Translations under genes and position numbers: made by a program
From: Copromyces sp. CBS 386.78
Taxonomy: Eukaryota > Ascomycota > Sordariomycetes > Sordariales > Sordariaceae
DNA: 64,000 bases
Direction of reading: 5' to 3'
Assembly (NCBI GenBank): GCA_030685235.1
Contig: MU839241.1
Span: forward strand, 26,163-90,162
Notes under the pieces: generated by a model
Database searches by the model: none
The model's input: the letters and a program-made list of their open reading frames with translations, nothing else
What the model was told of the DNA's origin: nothing
Shown here: positions 1 through 8,890 of the stretch, piece after piece
Numbering within the stretch: the stretch's first letter is position 1
Layout: every line of letters starts with the position of its first letter

Positions 1-303
1 ACATGAATACCATACGTTGAGGGTTTTCCCCTTCCTCCCTCTTGAAGTTTTCATCCAGATTCATCTATCAGTGGAAGTTCAGAGCAATTGCTGTGCCCAC
101 TTATTATATCTGCTCGCTTGACTTCAACACTGTGGTGCCTAGGGGTACGTTCTGCAAAACTCGAGAGGATCTACCGGAGATTACAGGTAGGCTTCATGAT
201 CAAAGATCCAGGAGAATACCCTACCATAACCTCCTGCGTTGTAAGACTATGGCACTGTAGGAATGCTCGGCCTATCCTAGCCGTTGATGCTGCAAGGACG
301 CAG

Positions 304-745
304 TCAGAGTTCCCTCTCGCCGAGTTCGCGAGCGTATCTGACGATTTGCAACGCGAAGTCTTGCACGTTCTTCCCGTCTCGGCAATCCTGGTAGGTGTAC
401 CTAATGGAGTCGAGTTTGGCGAGGACGTGAGCTCGGGTGGGTCGGAAACGCTGGCTAACCAGGCGTTCCCAACTGTCCAAGTCTGCCCTGACATTGGCCC
501 GTTGGGTAGGGGTCAGCTGGGCAATCCACCATGTCTTGGCCGCGCCATAAAACAGGTCATGGAGGTTGAGCGTCAGGTATTCTGTCCTAGCGTTGGTGGT
601 TGCGTTGCACCGGACGGACTCGAAAAATAAGGGCACGGATTTGAAATACGTGTCCCCTTTGTACTGGTAGTAGTCTTTGCCTTGGCAATCTTTGTCTGGG
701 GCGTCTGGGATCGGTTCGGTGCTTGAGGGTTGTTGGGTTGTATGT
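304..745 (-). pseudogene. retrotransposon gag-like fragment
   Basis: An open frame on the minus strand (ATG-like region near 636, open further upstream to about 745) encodes a stretch typical of retrotransposon gag/capsid proteins: a YYQYKGDTYF segment, then FYGAAKTWW, then WERLVSQRFRP about 25 residues later. Tryptophan and aromatic residues at this spacing are characteristic of the fungal gag core. The frame ends at a stop at 301-303, after a segment rich in charged helix-forming residues. No zinc knuckle, protease or reverse transcriptase follows, so this is a fragment of an LTR element. It is not AT-rich, so it largely escaped RIP. It belongs to a different family from the elements at 8.9 kb and 58.9 kb, because their gag tails do not resemble it. 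The family assignment is by motif only. Confidence 0.6.
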
Positions 746-1149
746 CTTATTATTGTAACCTACAGGTATAGACAGGATTAGATCGTTTGTTCCGATGCTT
801 GGTACCTCTACAACTGACAGGAAAACCATAAATCCATAGCGTTCTAGCTTTTAGCCAAGCGTGGAGCAGGAATGGCGCACAAGGGTGTTAGCAACATCAA
901 AGAAGGGCAATCCTAACCCAGTAACCCTGTGATAAGCAGGCTGAGAAGTTCCTTTAAGAACCTTACCTACCTTAAGGTACCTTCACCAGTAACCGCACAT
1001 ATTGGCCGTGGAAGCTCGAAAGGGATAGTTCGCCAATTTGGATCTCAGCAGCAAAATATTCCACGATTGCTTTCGACAGTGTAGAGTTATGGGGCGTTGT
1101 GACCCGGTGTCGAGTGTACAATGAAAGTTCGGAGATCCAGGCCCCTGTC
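746..1149. other. no supported gene
   Basis: This is unique-looking sequence between the gag fragment and the first small transposon. Only short shadow frames are present. Confidence 0.5.
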
Positions 1150-1806
1150 TACCGCAGCGGAAATATAAGGGCGGCGTCTTGAGCAGACGGGGCCATCTGC
1201 TCATGCCTCAGTTCCTATAGCAGTCTGGTTTACTGGACCAGATGCCTCGTCTGGGCCAGACGGTTGAGGAAGCCTTCTGATTGGTCAGATTTTGGTATGA
1301 AATAATAAAAGCCAAAGACCCCTATAAGGACCTTCTAGAGGCCACTATAGAGGTCTTTTATTAATAGTAGAGGTAGGTAGTCTTGGTACTTGTCGTAGCA
1401 GTCTTTAGGCTAGCGAAGAAAGACTTCGACTTCGAAGTCCGAATGAAGGTATTCACAACCGCGCGAAACTTTTCGCGCGAAAAAAACTTGTCACCAATTG
1501 GAATCGAACTGGTGATCACAAGAATGAAAGCGACGACGAAAACCATTGAGCCACTGGCCCAATTGATTAGAAACGGGCTTCGTTCTTTCCATTCATATAG
1601 GGTAGTTGAGTTTTGACGGGGAAATGAACTTTCGGAAGAACCACCGTCAATGAGTTTTAGCGAGTATCTACAGGGGGCAATCCAATTGGCCAATCAGAGG
1701 GCCTCCTCAACCGTCTGGCCCAGACGAGGCATCTAGGCTACTTAATTCATCTGGGCCAGACGACTCCCTCTGGGCTAGATGTCGCTCGCATTTTTCCGCT
1801 ATGGTA
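1150..1806 (-). mobile_element. family I TIR element, copy A (657 bp, tRNA-like core)
   Basis: The left end (TACCGCAGCGGAAATA, 1150) and right end (TTTTTCCGCTATGGTA, ending 1806) are inverted copies of one terminal repeat, each bounded by TA. Inside each end lies an imperfect 15-bp palindrome, CGTCTGGGCCAGACG (1248-1262 and 1712-1726). Next come inverted copies of a TCTGATTGGTCAGA-like block, near 1275 and 1690. A hairpin-forming block around CCCCTATAAGGACCTTCT lies at 1320-1345. The middle carries a tRNA-like core on the minus strand (separate entry). There is no transposase, so the copy is non-autonomous. The same ends and layout recur at 6.7, 50.9 and 57.3 kb, and the ends recur on the 12-kb element at 15.9 kb. 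Confidence 0.8.
1480..1560 (-). ncRNA. tRNA-like pol III promoter core in copy A
   Basis: Reading the minus strand from 1560: GGGCCAG, then an A box TGGCTCAATGG (1543-1553), then 43 nt start-to-start to a B box AGTTCGATTCC (1500-1510), then a run of seven T (1480-1486), a pol III terminator. The B box sits in the loop of a 6-bp hairpin (arms 1491-1496 and 1510-1515). No 3' acceptor strand pairs with GGGCCAG, so this is not a functional tRNA. It looks like a tRNA-derived internal promoter, as in SINEs. Confidence 0.6.
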
Positions 1807-2057
1807 GGTATTTGGATTAAGAGCGCTGGCGAGATTACATGAAACCAGACCACATCCCTCGGTGTTTATAGGGAAGAGGATGAACGAGACTCTAGTGAAA
1901 CCCAAGACCGGGGCGAAGAATGGCTTTATGTTGGTCACGGAAGTCTGTCGTCTGTTTGAGGACACCAACTTGCACGATTTTTCCGGCAAAATGTTCCAAG
2001 AGATAATGACATCGTATGAAGCAGCGGACGACCGGACGTGGGGGACTTAAGGCCCGT
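1807..2057 (+). other. short unassigned reading frame
   Basis: From about 1862 to 2050 an open frame encodes about 60 residues with a coding-like composition (segment LVTEVCRLFEDTNLHDF). Its first codon in the open stretch is GTG; the first ATG is near 1880. It starts just outside copy A and could be an exon of a disrupted gene. I do not recognise it. Confidence 0.2.
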
Positions 2058-2610
2058 TCGTTTGTACGTTAGTACGTTCCTAGGTTAAGATTTTGTATGT
2101 AGGACGTACTACCGCACTACTGCGATTTTTCGTATTCGGCTTAAAAACCTTATTTTTCATGCACACCCTGCAACCACCTGCAACCACCTGCACTTACCCC
2201 AAATCCTCGATCTGACTAATTAGAAGGCCAGAATCTTCGAAATCCTTAACTATAGTTTTTAACGCACTACGTCTCAAAATCGAAACGTAGTACGTCAAGA
2301 ACTGCGGTTAAGGCTTAACCCCTTATATTTATAGGGGATGGCCGTCGCACTTAACCGCCTATAAATATACCTTAGGGGATGGCCGTCGCAAAGTTCCCAA
2401 TTGAAATCTGTGACTAAAGTGACGATGAGAAGGATAGCGATGATAAAAAGGATGGCGATGATAAGAAGGATGGTGATGATAAGAAGGATGGTGATGATAA
2501 GAAGGATGGTGATGATAAGAAAGATGGCGATGATGATGAAAAGGATGGTAGTGATGATGATAAGAAAGATGGCGATGATGATGAAAAGGATGGTGGTGAA
2601 GGAGGAAGAA
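2058..2610 (+). repeat. dispersed repeat (family II), copy 1
   Basis: This segment matches 58514-58903 almost base for base over its first 270 bp. Both start with TTGTACGTTAGTACGTTCC, contain CAACCACCTGCAACCACCTG-like sequence and CTAATTAGAAGGCCAGAATC, and end with ACTGCGGTTAAG and GCCGTCGCAAAG. GTAC-containing motifs near both ends (CGTACTAC, GTAGTACGT) form a partial inverted repeat, so a small TIR transposon is likely. Both copies run on into an imperfect purine-rich array of AAGGATGGTGATGATAAG units (here about 2427-2600). The long frame across the array is a consequence of the repeat. Confidence 0.65.
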
Positions 2611-2639
2611 AGAGGAGGAAAGAAGAAAGGTAGAAAGGG

Positions 2640-3300
2640 GATGTTAAGCACCTCTTTCCATCTTGCAGCCAAAGTCTTGGCCTACCTTAACGCTGCCTTA
2701 ATGTTGCAGGATTGCAGCTGCGGACCCTGCACGTTAACACGTTTATTTTCTAAAATCCCTAACGCGGACCCGAACAGGCCTTTACAGGATAATATCGGCA
2801 CCTTCTTGCAACTACTATGCAAACTCCAGAGTGTCCCAGTTGGGAGGGACATGGCGATGCATGTGGTTTCCGGACATTGGGCGTTTAAAGAGCTTGCACA
2901 GCACGGAGGGGCATATAAGCAATTGCATGCGTGGTGGTAGCCATGAGGGAATGACATGTGGCTTTAGCAAATCCAAGGCAAGTAACAGAGTGCTTGCGAT
3001 AGTGCATTAGCTCTGCTAATATTGGCTGGCATTTGGCAAGATTCCAAACCAGGCAACGCATGTACAATGTACCTTATGCATATTGTGTTAGCTGACTTGC
3101 CCTAAAAAGGCGCATGTCCGAGGGGCGCATTGTCGTATAATCCAGGACAACCGGAATTAAAATCAGATAGGACCAGACATGCAACGGATGTTCATTTTTT
3201 TCTCTGTCCAAGTATATAACCTCCCATACCCTTCCATCTCTCAACCTTCCTTTCTTCATTCTACATCATCCAAAACCACCTTGAATCTTTCTGAAGATCG
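2640..3300. other. intergenic; promoter side of the 3.3-kb gene
   Basis: There is no recognisable gene. The last 100 bp (3200-3300) are CT-rich with CATTCTACATCATCC-like leader sequence, as is usual upstream of fungal start codons, and end in CGCAATGGCG at the start of the next gene. Confidence 0.4.
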
Positions 3301-3302
3301 CA

Positions 3303-4931
3303 ATGGCGGCTTCATTTAAACTCTCATACGAACTTCAATTGTCTCTGCCATCTCCATCCATGTCGCATCAGACTCCTACTAGAGGCCTAACGGCCACCGC
3401 CTCTCCTTCAACGCAGCCAGATGCCCAAACGTTCCCCGCGATGGAGCAATTATATCACAACCAAACACCGCAAGACGACGTGTGCCCCGATACCGGCGGC
3501 AGCTCGTACTCCGATCTTGACTGCAACCATCAACAATATCCTGGGGCATCCCCCACAGGCAACGAGGCAAGGTTGAACAACGACCAGGCGTTCCTTACAG
3601 ACATGGGAGTCTTTCCTGGTTTCGTCAACCAGTACCAGCCAACTCAGTATGCTAGTCAGCAAAATAATCAGTCTCAGGTAATCCCTACAGTGCCGGTAAT
3701 GCCTCCATCCCACCCTGCCGCTTATCCGGCCTCTCCAGGCGGAACCGCTAACTTGAAGACTCGGGCACAGGCTCAAACAACGAGTTGGAACTTTGCCAAC
3801 GAACTTCACGCAGAACTCTGCGACGACTTCAGTCTTCAGACTGATCTGGACCTCGACCTAAACACTCGCGCTTCTGCCCTGTTTGTCGATATCTGGACCT
3901 CGCAAGCGGCACAAGCGCCGAAGGAGCAGAAGTACTTCAGATATACTGGTCACTCGGTTGAGCTTCCGGTGGACCTGACGAGCTCCCCTCCACCGAGGTA
4001 CATGTATACATCTACATCACCCAAGGCAACCAAAGAATACGGGTACTCCCAATACGACAACCCGTACCTTATCCCAGAGTCTGGACCACAATGGGGTGAT
4101 GCTTGGTGTTCCAACGACGGATCCGACCCAAACATCCACGGTCCTTTCAATCTCGTCAGCCCAGCAGACACGAAGCCGAAACAAGAGGTGGAGGCTGCGA
4201 ACACCCGTACCCCTGACACAGCCAACGTCGTTGACCTCACGGGTAGTCCTCCCCCGGCATATACAGCTGCCAATAGCCCTTTCTACCAACCCCGGCCACA
4301 GAGCAGCCCGCAGAACAATGCTGTCCGTGGCCTCGTCCATAAATCAGAAAAAGACCTATCTACTCTATCTGATTTCATCAACAATGCGGACATAAAGCAG
4401 GAGCAAAAGGCCCAGGAAGACGGCAAGGATGAGAACAACAAAGAGGAGGAGAAGCAGGAGCACGAAGTGAAGCAGGAGTGCGAAGAAGAGCAACTGTCCG
4501 TAAAGGAGGGGTACCCCACCCCCTACTCAACACTCCCAACATTAGCCAGCACTCCTTCGCAACAGCCCGGTAACGAAGAAGCGGGGCTCTCTGACCAACT
4601 CGTTCCTGACAACTTCCTCGAACTGTGTGAGGATGTCTGGCAAAACGAGGCAAAGCCGGCCATTGCCGCCATGCTCAGCAAAAGAAAGCACAATATTGCA
4701 TCATGGGATGACCGGGTGGAGTTCGTCATGCAATGCCTTGACGATTTGACCGAGATAAACTCGGAGGATGTCTATGTAGAGCCATGTGGTGCACTGAACA
4801 TGCCTCCATCGCCACCGAACAGCAAGAGGAGGAGGGATTCCGAAGCACAAGACGAACGCCAATCTGAAGCAAGGCACAGCAAGAGACGCCGTCTGGACAA
4901 CGAAAGCACCAGCACAAGCCAGCTTGGATGA
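3303..4931 (+). CDS. acidic nuclear-type protein with SUMO-interaction and SUMOylation motifs
   Basis: A 542-residue intronless frame starts at an ATG in good context (CGCAATGGCG). I do not recognise the family. It is mostly low-complexity, rich in Pro, Gln, Ser and Thr. Two near-identical short motifs, VELPVDLTSSPPP (219-231) and VVDLTGSPPPAY (309-320), have the hydrophobic-Asp-Leu-Thr core of SUMO-interacting motifs. Two sites fit the SUMO acceptor consensus: IKQE (K365) and VKQE (K390). They lie in a strongly acidic Lys/Glu stretch (365-402). Basic clusters KRRR (508-511) and KRRRLD (527-532) look like nuclear localisation signals. A helical segment (about 436-482) contains W468 and a C478-L479 pair and resembles the small paralogues at 51.8-56.5 kb. 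A nuclear role in SUMO biology is inferred from motifs only. Confidence 0.7.
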   Translation: MAASFKLSYELQLSLPSPSMSHQTPTRGLTATASPSTQPDAQTFPAMEQLYHNQTPQDDVCPDTGGSSYSDLDCNHQQYPGASPTGNEARLNNDQAFLTDMGVFPGFVNQYQPTQYASQQNNQSQVIPTVPVMPPSHPAAYPASPGGTANLKTRAQAQTTSWNFANELHAELCDDFSLQTDLDLDLNTRASALFVDIWTSQAAQAPKEQKYFRYTGHSVELPVDLTSSPPPRYMYTSTSPKATKEYGYSQYDNPYLIPESGPQWGDAWCSNDGSDPNIHGPFNLVSPADTKPKQEVEAANTRTPDTANVVDLTGSPPPAYTAANSPFYQPRPQSSPQNNAVRGLVHKSEKDLSTLSDFINNADIKQEQKAQEDGKDENNKEEEKQEHEVKQECEEEQLSVKEGYPTPYSTLPTLASTPSQQPGNEEAGLSDQLVPDNFLELCEDVWQNEAKPAIAAMLSKRKHNIASWDDRVEFVMQCLDDLTEINSEDVYVEPCGALNMPPSPPNSKRRRDSEAQDERQSEARHSKRRRLDNESTSTSQLG

Positions 4932-5600
4932 AAGCGTCGCAACACCCGAGACGACGACAGCAACCACGACGACGACGACGGCCTCGATGGAACAAAAGAA
5001 CAAAAGGAAGGGCCGAAGGAATCGCCAGAACCCAAGATAAGGAGAGGATCAAGTACCTGCAGAGCTTCCCCGGCGAGTCAGCCAAGAGCTAGTTGGACCG
5101 TATGAAACGGATGAATATGCTCCCGGGAAAAAGTTGGATGCTGAAGCAGGATACCTAGACGGAGCCGTCGCTGGAAACCTGTATTGCCAAACGGGGAGCG
5201 GGCGAGGACGCCCACGCTCAGGGAGAGGGCGATTCAGATGGCAATGTTGCGGAGGATGATGGGAACTGATAAGAAGATGGAGGTGAAGGTTCAATATGTA
5301 CCTAGAGAAGTGTCGGGAGTGTGAGGCATAAAGGAGCGCGTGTTATGGGCTGGATCATGGCAGTAGGTGCGTCTATGTACCTGATTGCTGGGAAGGAAGG
5401 TTTAGTAACGTGTGGGGGATGTTCTTGTTAAGTAAGGTACGGCTTTGCATGTTGATGGCACGGAAGGGAAAGAGCGAAAGTGGATATTCAAGGAGAAAGG
5501 GACGGTATAGCTTGGTTTTGTTATCGAATACAATTGTTAGCGTCCCTCCAAGTGAATGATTCTTTGGTTGAATGATTTTCTGAATGTATGGCATTAACGG
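4932..5600 (+). other. 3' region of the 3.3-kb gene with extended open frames
   Basis: Immediately after the stop codon all three forward frames stay open for 40-60 codons. One has a Thr run (TTTATTTTTTAS) followed by a Lys/Arg cluster; another ends with KERIKYLQSFPGESAKS before a stop near 5092. This may be an unmodelled last exon or alternative 3' end of the upstream gene. The rest, to about 5600, looks like untranslated or intergenic sequence. Confidence 0.3.
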
Positions 5601-5933
5601 AATATTAGGGGGGTTTTGAACAGTTGGTTATATATAACGCATGCCTAGTTAACGATCTCTATATATATATAACCGTTGATAAAAAAATAACTGTTGAAAA
5701 TATCTAACCGTTGTGACCTAGTAAAACTCTAGTGCAGACGGGAGGACGGGAGTTAGCGCATCTTAGGTGGATTTTGGGTCAATTCCTTCCTTCTTTCTAC
5801 TCTACTCTACTCTATTCCTTCCTCTTTCTTTATACTTGTCCTTCAAACCTTCGTCGCCTACCCAATTCTAAAACCACTAAGTTTAAAACTACTAAGTCTA
5901 AAACTACTAAGTCTAAACCGGGTACTTAACTAA

Positions 5934-6150
5934 TGTACGAAGTTTATTACTACTATTACCACTACTATTAGGGCTGTTGTTATTGCTGTTGTTGTCGTTG
6001 TTTTTGGAGTAATTGATTAGGAGCGATGAAGATGATAATAGTTATTTAAGTAATTGAATTCGTTTTATATCCGTCGTTATTGTCGTCGCTGTTGTTGTTG
6101 TTGTTGTTGGTGGTCGTAGTAGTGATGATAATGGTTGTAAGAGGAAGAAG
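5934..6150. repeat. trinucleotide-rich low-complexity tract
   Basis: The tract consists of runs of TTG, TAC/TAT and GATGAT type triplets, with an upstream short repeat of CTAAAACTACTAAGT (about 5870-5920). It has no coding potential. Confidence 0.6.
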
Positions 6151-6707
6151 TTGGGAAATTTAGATATCGGGGGGCTTTACCTTTTTTACTTTATTAACCC
6201 CGCTTTTTTCCTTTTCTTTCGCTTTCTTTCTCTTTTTCTTTCTCCCCCCCTCCCACCTTCCTTTTCTTATTTATCGTACCTTCCTAAAATGGAAGATTTT
6301 TGTTATTTCTTAGGGTCTTGCAGCGGCCCGAGAGCTTATGTTATGTTCGGAAGCCCAGTATGCCAGTAATAGTAAGGAAGTTTATATGGCAGTAAGCAAC
6401 GGCATACTGCCGTGCTTTCTGCGTTCGGCTGTTTTCCAGTATATATCTGCAAGTCGCTGCACTTCCTCCAACTCCCCCAATGGGCTGCATCTGACCAATT
6501 AGAAGCCTAGAAATCGTTGGAGTTCTTACTGCGTTCTTCGCTTTTATACTGCGAGAAAACCCATGTTTATGCCAGTATGAGAGCACTGAAGACTGGAGTT
6601 ATATTGTACCTTACTGGCCTAACGAACACAAGACCGTGATGGGGAAGTTTGGGGTGCATTACTGTTGCATTACTGTACAGCGATATCGCTGCAGGCCATC
6701 AACAGTA

Positions 6708-7373
6708 TACCATAGCGGGAAAATCCCCAGGGCAACAAGCCTTGAAGGGGGGTGTCAATGCTTGTAGTTTGACAAGCCTTGTCTCACCACCCATCACTGT
6801 AGGTTGAGGGAGGCCTCTGATTGGTCGAATTCTGGTCCGCTATAGACGGTCGCTAAAGATCCTAATTCCAAAACCCCAAAGTAACGATGGTTCTTTCCTC
6901 AAGTTCACTCTTTCTCAGAAACGCTACTACCCTATATCAAAAGAAAAAACGAAGCCCGCTTTCAATCAATTGGGCCAGTGGCTCAATGGTTCTTGTCGTC
7001 GCTCTCTTTCTTCAGATCGCCAGTTCGATTCCAGATGGCGACAGTTTTTTTCGCGCGAAAAGTTTCGTGCAGAAGTGTGAATGCCCTCATCCGGCCTGAC
7101 TTTGAAGCCAAAGCCCGACCACCCAAAAGATTACTAAAGTATAAGGTAATAACCACTAGTTAAAGACCCCTATAAGGACCTTCTGAAGGTCCTTATAGGG
7201 GTCTTACGCTTTTTTTTTTTTACCTACCTAAATCCGACCAATCAGAGGCCTTCCTCAGACCACAAGGATGGTTTTGGCAACAAGGCTTGTCCAGTTATCT
7301 TGCCTAACATTTGAACCAAGCCTTGAGGGCCCCCCTCAAGCCTTGTAAGCTTCCTCATAGTACCGCTACGGTA
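6708..7373 (+). mobile_element. family I TIR element, copy B (666 bp), nested
   Basis: The ends TACCATAGCGGGAAAAT (6708) and CCGCTACGGTA (to 7373) are the family I terminal repeat with flanking TA. Its subterminal palindrome is CAAGCCTTG (6736, 6773 and inverted or direct copies at 7281, 7317 and 7338), not the one in copy A. Inside are CCTCTGATTGGTC (left) and GACCAATCAGAGGCC (right), a perfect hairpin AAGACCCCTATAAGGACC near 7162-7205, and the tRNA-like core. It lies inside the 6337-7418 element, so it is the younger insertion. Confidence 0.8.
6972..7051 (+). ncRNA. tRNA-like pol III promoter core in copy B
   Basis: GGGCCAG (6972) is followed by A box TGGCTCAATGG (6979-6989), B box AGTTCGATTCC (7022-7032) and T7 (7045-7051). 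The B box lies in the loop of a perfect 5-bp hairpin, CGCCA/TGGCG (7018-7022 with 7036-7040). A-to-B spacing is 43 nt, the same as in copies A and C. A CGCGCGAAAAGTTTCG block follows the terminator, as in the other copies. Confidence 0.6.
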
Positions 7374-7550
7374 TGCAACCTCTACTATACTGGTATACTG
7401 GGCTTCCGAACATAACATTAGCGTTTTATCCCGGCCTAACGGTTAGGAATTTTTAACGGTTAAGATATTTCAACGGTTGGGAGCGTTGGCCACGGTTAGG
7501 AGCGTTGTGCAACCATTGATATATATCAACCGTTAAAAGCTCCCCTAGAT

Positions 7551-7899
7551 TCCCGGTAATGGGCCTTCTGGTTGGATCTTTATGTCATGTTGTTCTCTGG
7601 AGTTCAGTCACCAAGAATGAACGGCATGTTGGGTAGTGCAGGTAGCGGACGAAATGGATGCCTGCATGACTTCATTGTGAACCTGTACCTCCTTCCTGTG
7701 GTAGTCTCCCTACTGGTTCCATCGTTCTTGCCAATGCCTTTGTTTCATCCTTATAACCTTGAGGGAGAGCGTGGTGATTGGGAGAAGTACTTGCCTCCCC
7801 GCGCACAGATGTTGGCCTGTTGCATGGCTAACGCCTCAAACGCCCTGCCCGAGCAGTTCATCGGCGCCTTGCGTCGTCTTCACCGCCTGCACCTGGCTG
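7551..7899 (+). other. unassigned sequence, possible coding remnant
   Basis: A forward open frame runs from 7572 to 8000 (142 codons) with the segment ALPEQFIGALRRLHRLHLAEV. Its last part overlaps, antisense, the NACHT remnant below. I do not recognise the product and cannot decide whether it was ever translated. Confidence 0.2.
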
Positions 7900-8639
7900 A
7901 GGTCAATGCCGCCGAGTTTGACGGATCCGCCGACAGTCCAATCTCCTTCAAACTCCCGTCCTTAATTACCGCGCTGGGAACCTTGTGGACGATGTTCTGA
8001 AGAGTTTGTTCCGTGCCCTTCTCCGAAAGAAGCTGATAGAGTACCTAGATGTAGGAGGATCCCACGTATGCTCCTCTGGATAGGTGCACCGGCGGCCCAG
8101 AGGAAGTGATGGATTATGAGGGGCGGTTTTAGAGGAGCCACCTCTTGCAGCCACCATAGGTCCGGCTTCGTGCAGAGGAACTTCATCAACGTACTTTTAC
8201 CAGACCCAGCCTTTCCCTGAACCCAGTAAATCTTCTGGTCACCGGATTTCAGCCAACAAGCGAAACAATCCCAGCGAGGAGCAGAGCTGCCGGGCGTGCA
8301 CGTGCGCCTATGGGACGACAACCCTTGCCTTCCAGACGGTTAGGTACAACCCAAGAATTGAAAGACCTTTTGCCGTCCAATCCAAAGTTGCTTCCTTCTA
8401 TACTTGAACACGAAGATCCCATCCAGCCGCTTGATGCTTTTGCCCATCTCAACGCCGAAGGGCTTATCACCGAGACGCCGAACGCCCAAACAAAAGGAAA
8501 ACAGGAGAGAAGAAGATGGTCTCAGCATGCAGTCATGAAGCAACGCCGCGCCACGAAAGCCAACAGCAACAAGGTGTTCTGCCCCAACCAAAATATCCAC
8601 ATCCCTATTCGACCACGACTTTAGCCTTTTGTCAGACAT
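7900..8639 (-). pseudogene. broken NACHT (NLR-type) gene
   Basis: On the minus strand a clear NACHT start is visible: WLKSGDQKIYWVQGKAGSGK (Walker A GKAGSGKS at about 8193-8216), followed by TLMKFL and, about 40 residues on, FLWAAGAPIQRS, the usual second conserved block. After that the frame shifts: VLYQLLSEKGTEQTLQNIV continues in another frame behind a stop near 8050. No Walker B or later domain follows, and upstream (to 8639) only shifted fragments remain. This is a truncated, frameshifted relative of the NLR genes at 13.7 and 30.3 kb. Confidence 0.7.
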
Positions 8640-8885
8640 ATAACGAAAGACGTCAAGGAGACTGAGGTGTATCTATGTGAACTAACCTCTCAAGGACTCG
8701 GCGGGGTGTACTCCTCCTCCTCCTCCTCCACTACCTCTTGGGCCTCCTGCCCTTGCTCAGGTGCAGGCTGCTGAATCTGACCAAGTTGCACGGCTGCTTG
8801 CGTCTCATGCTGCTGATCAAAAACCATTACCTCCCCCCCACCTTCGGATCCGACGCGGACTCTGGCCACGCCCTCCGTAATAACG

Positions 8886-8890
8886 AGCAT
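8886..8890. repeat. target-site duplication AGCAT (left)
   Basis: AGCAT precedes the left LTR and is repeated at 11368-11372 directly after the right LTR. Confidence 0.9.

Larger units (their letters stand above)
6337..7418. mobile_element. family II TIR element split by family I copy B
   Basis: The left end TGTTATGTTCGGAAGCCCAG (6339) is repeated, inverted, at the right end (to about 7417), with CCAGTAT/ATACTGG motifs following at both ends. TTA flanks both ends (6336-6338 and 7418-7420), consistent with a 3-bp target duplication of the PIF/Harbinger type. The interior has CTGACCAATTAGAAGCC, also present in the repeats at 2.06 and 58.5 kb, which suggests one broader family. Removing copy B leaves about 415 bp, a normal MITE size. 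There is no transposase. Confidence 0.55.
5601..7550. repeat. possible outer inverted-repeat element with AACGGTTA motifs
   Basis: AACCGTTG/CAACGGTT motifs cluster at 5680-5717 and, in inverted orientation, at 7437-7543. The left CCGTTGAAAATATCTAACC matches the reverse complement of the right side (CCGTTGAAATATCTTAACC) closely. This suggests a third, outer element enclosing the two nested ones below. Terminal ends and a target duplication are not clear. Confidence 0.3.

Noticed and set aside
1480..1560. tRNA-like core as a functional tRNA
   Set aside because: Acceptor strands do not pair, there is no anticodon stem and no CCA-adjacent end. The same holds for the cores at 6.97, 51.2 and 57.5 kb.
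2401..2940. 179-codon frame across the purine-rich array
   Set aside because: It starts at TTG and its first third is the tandem repeat read as Met/Arg/Lys; the rest shows no motif.
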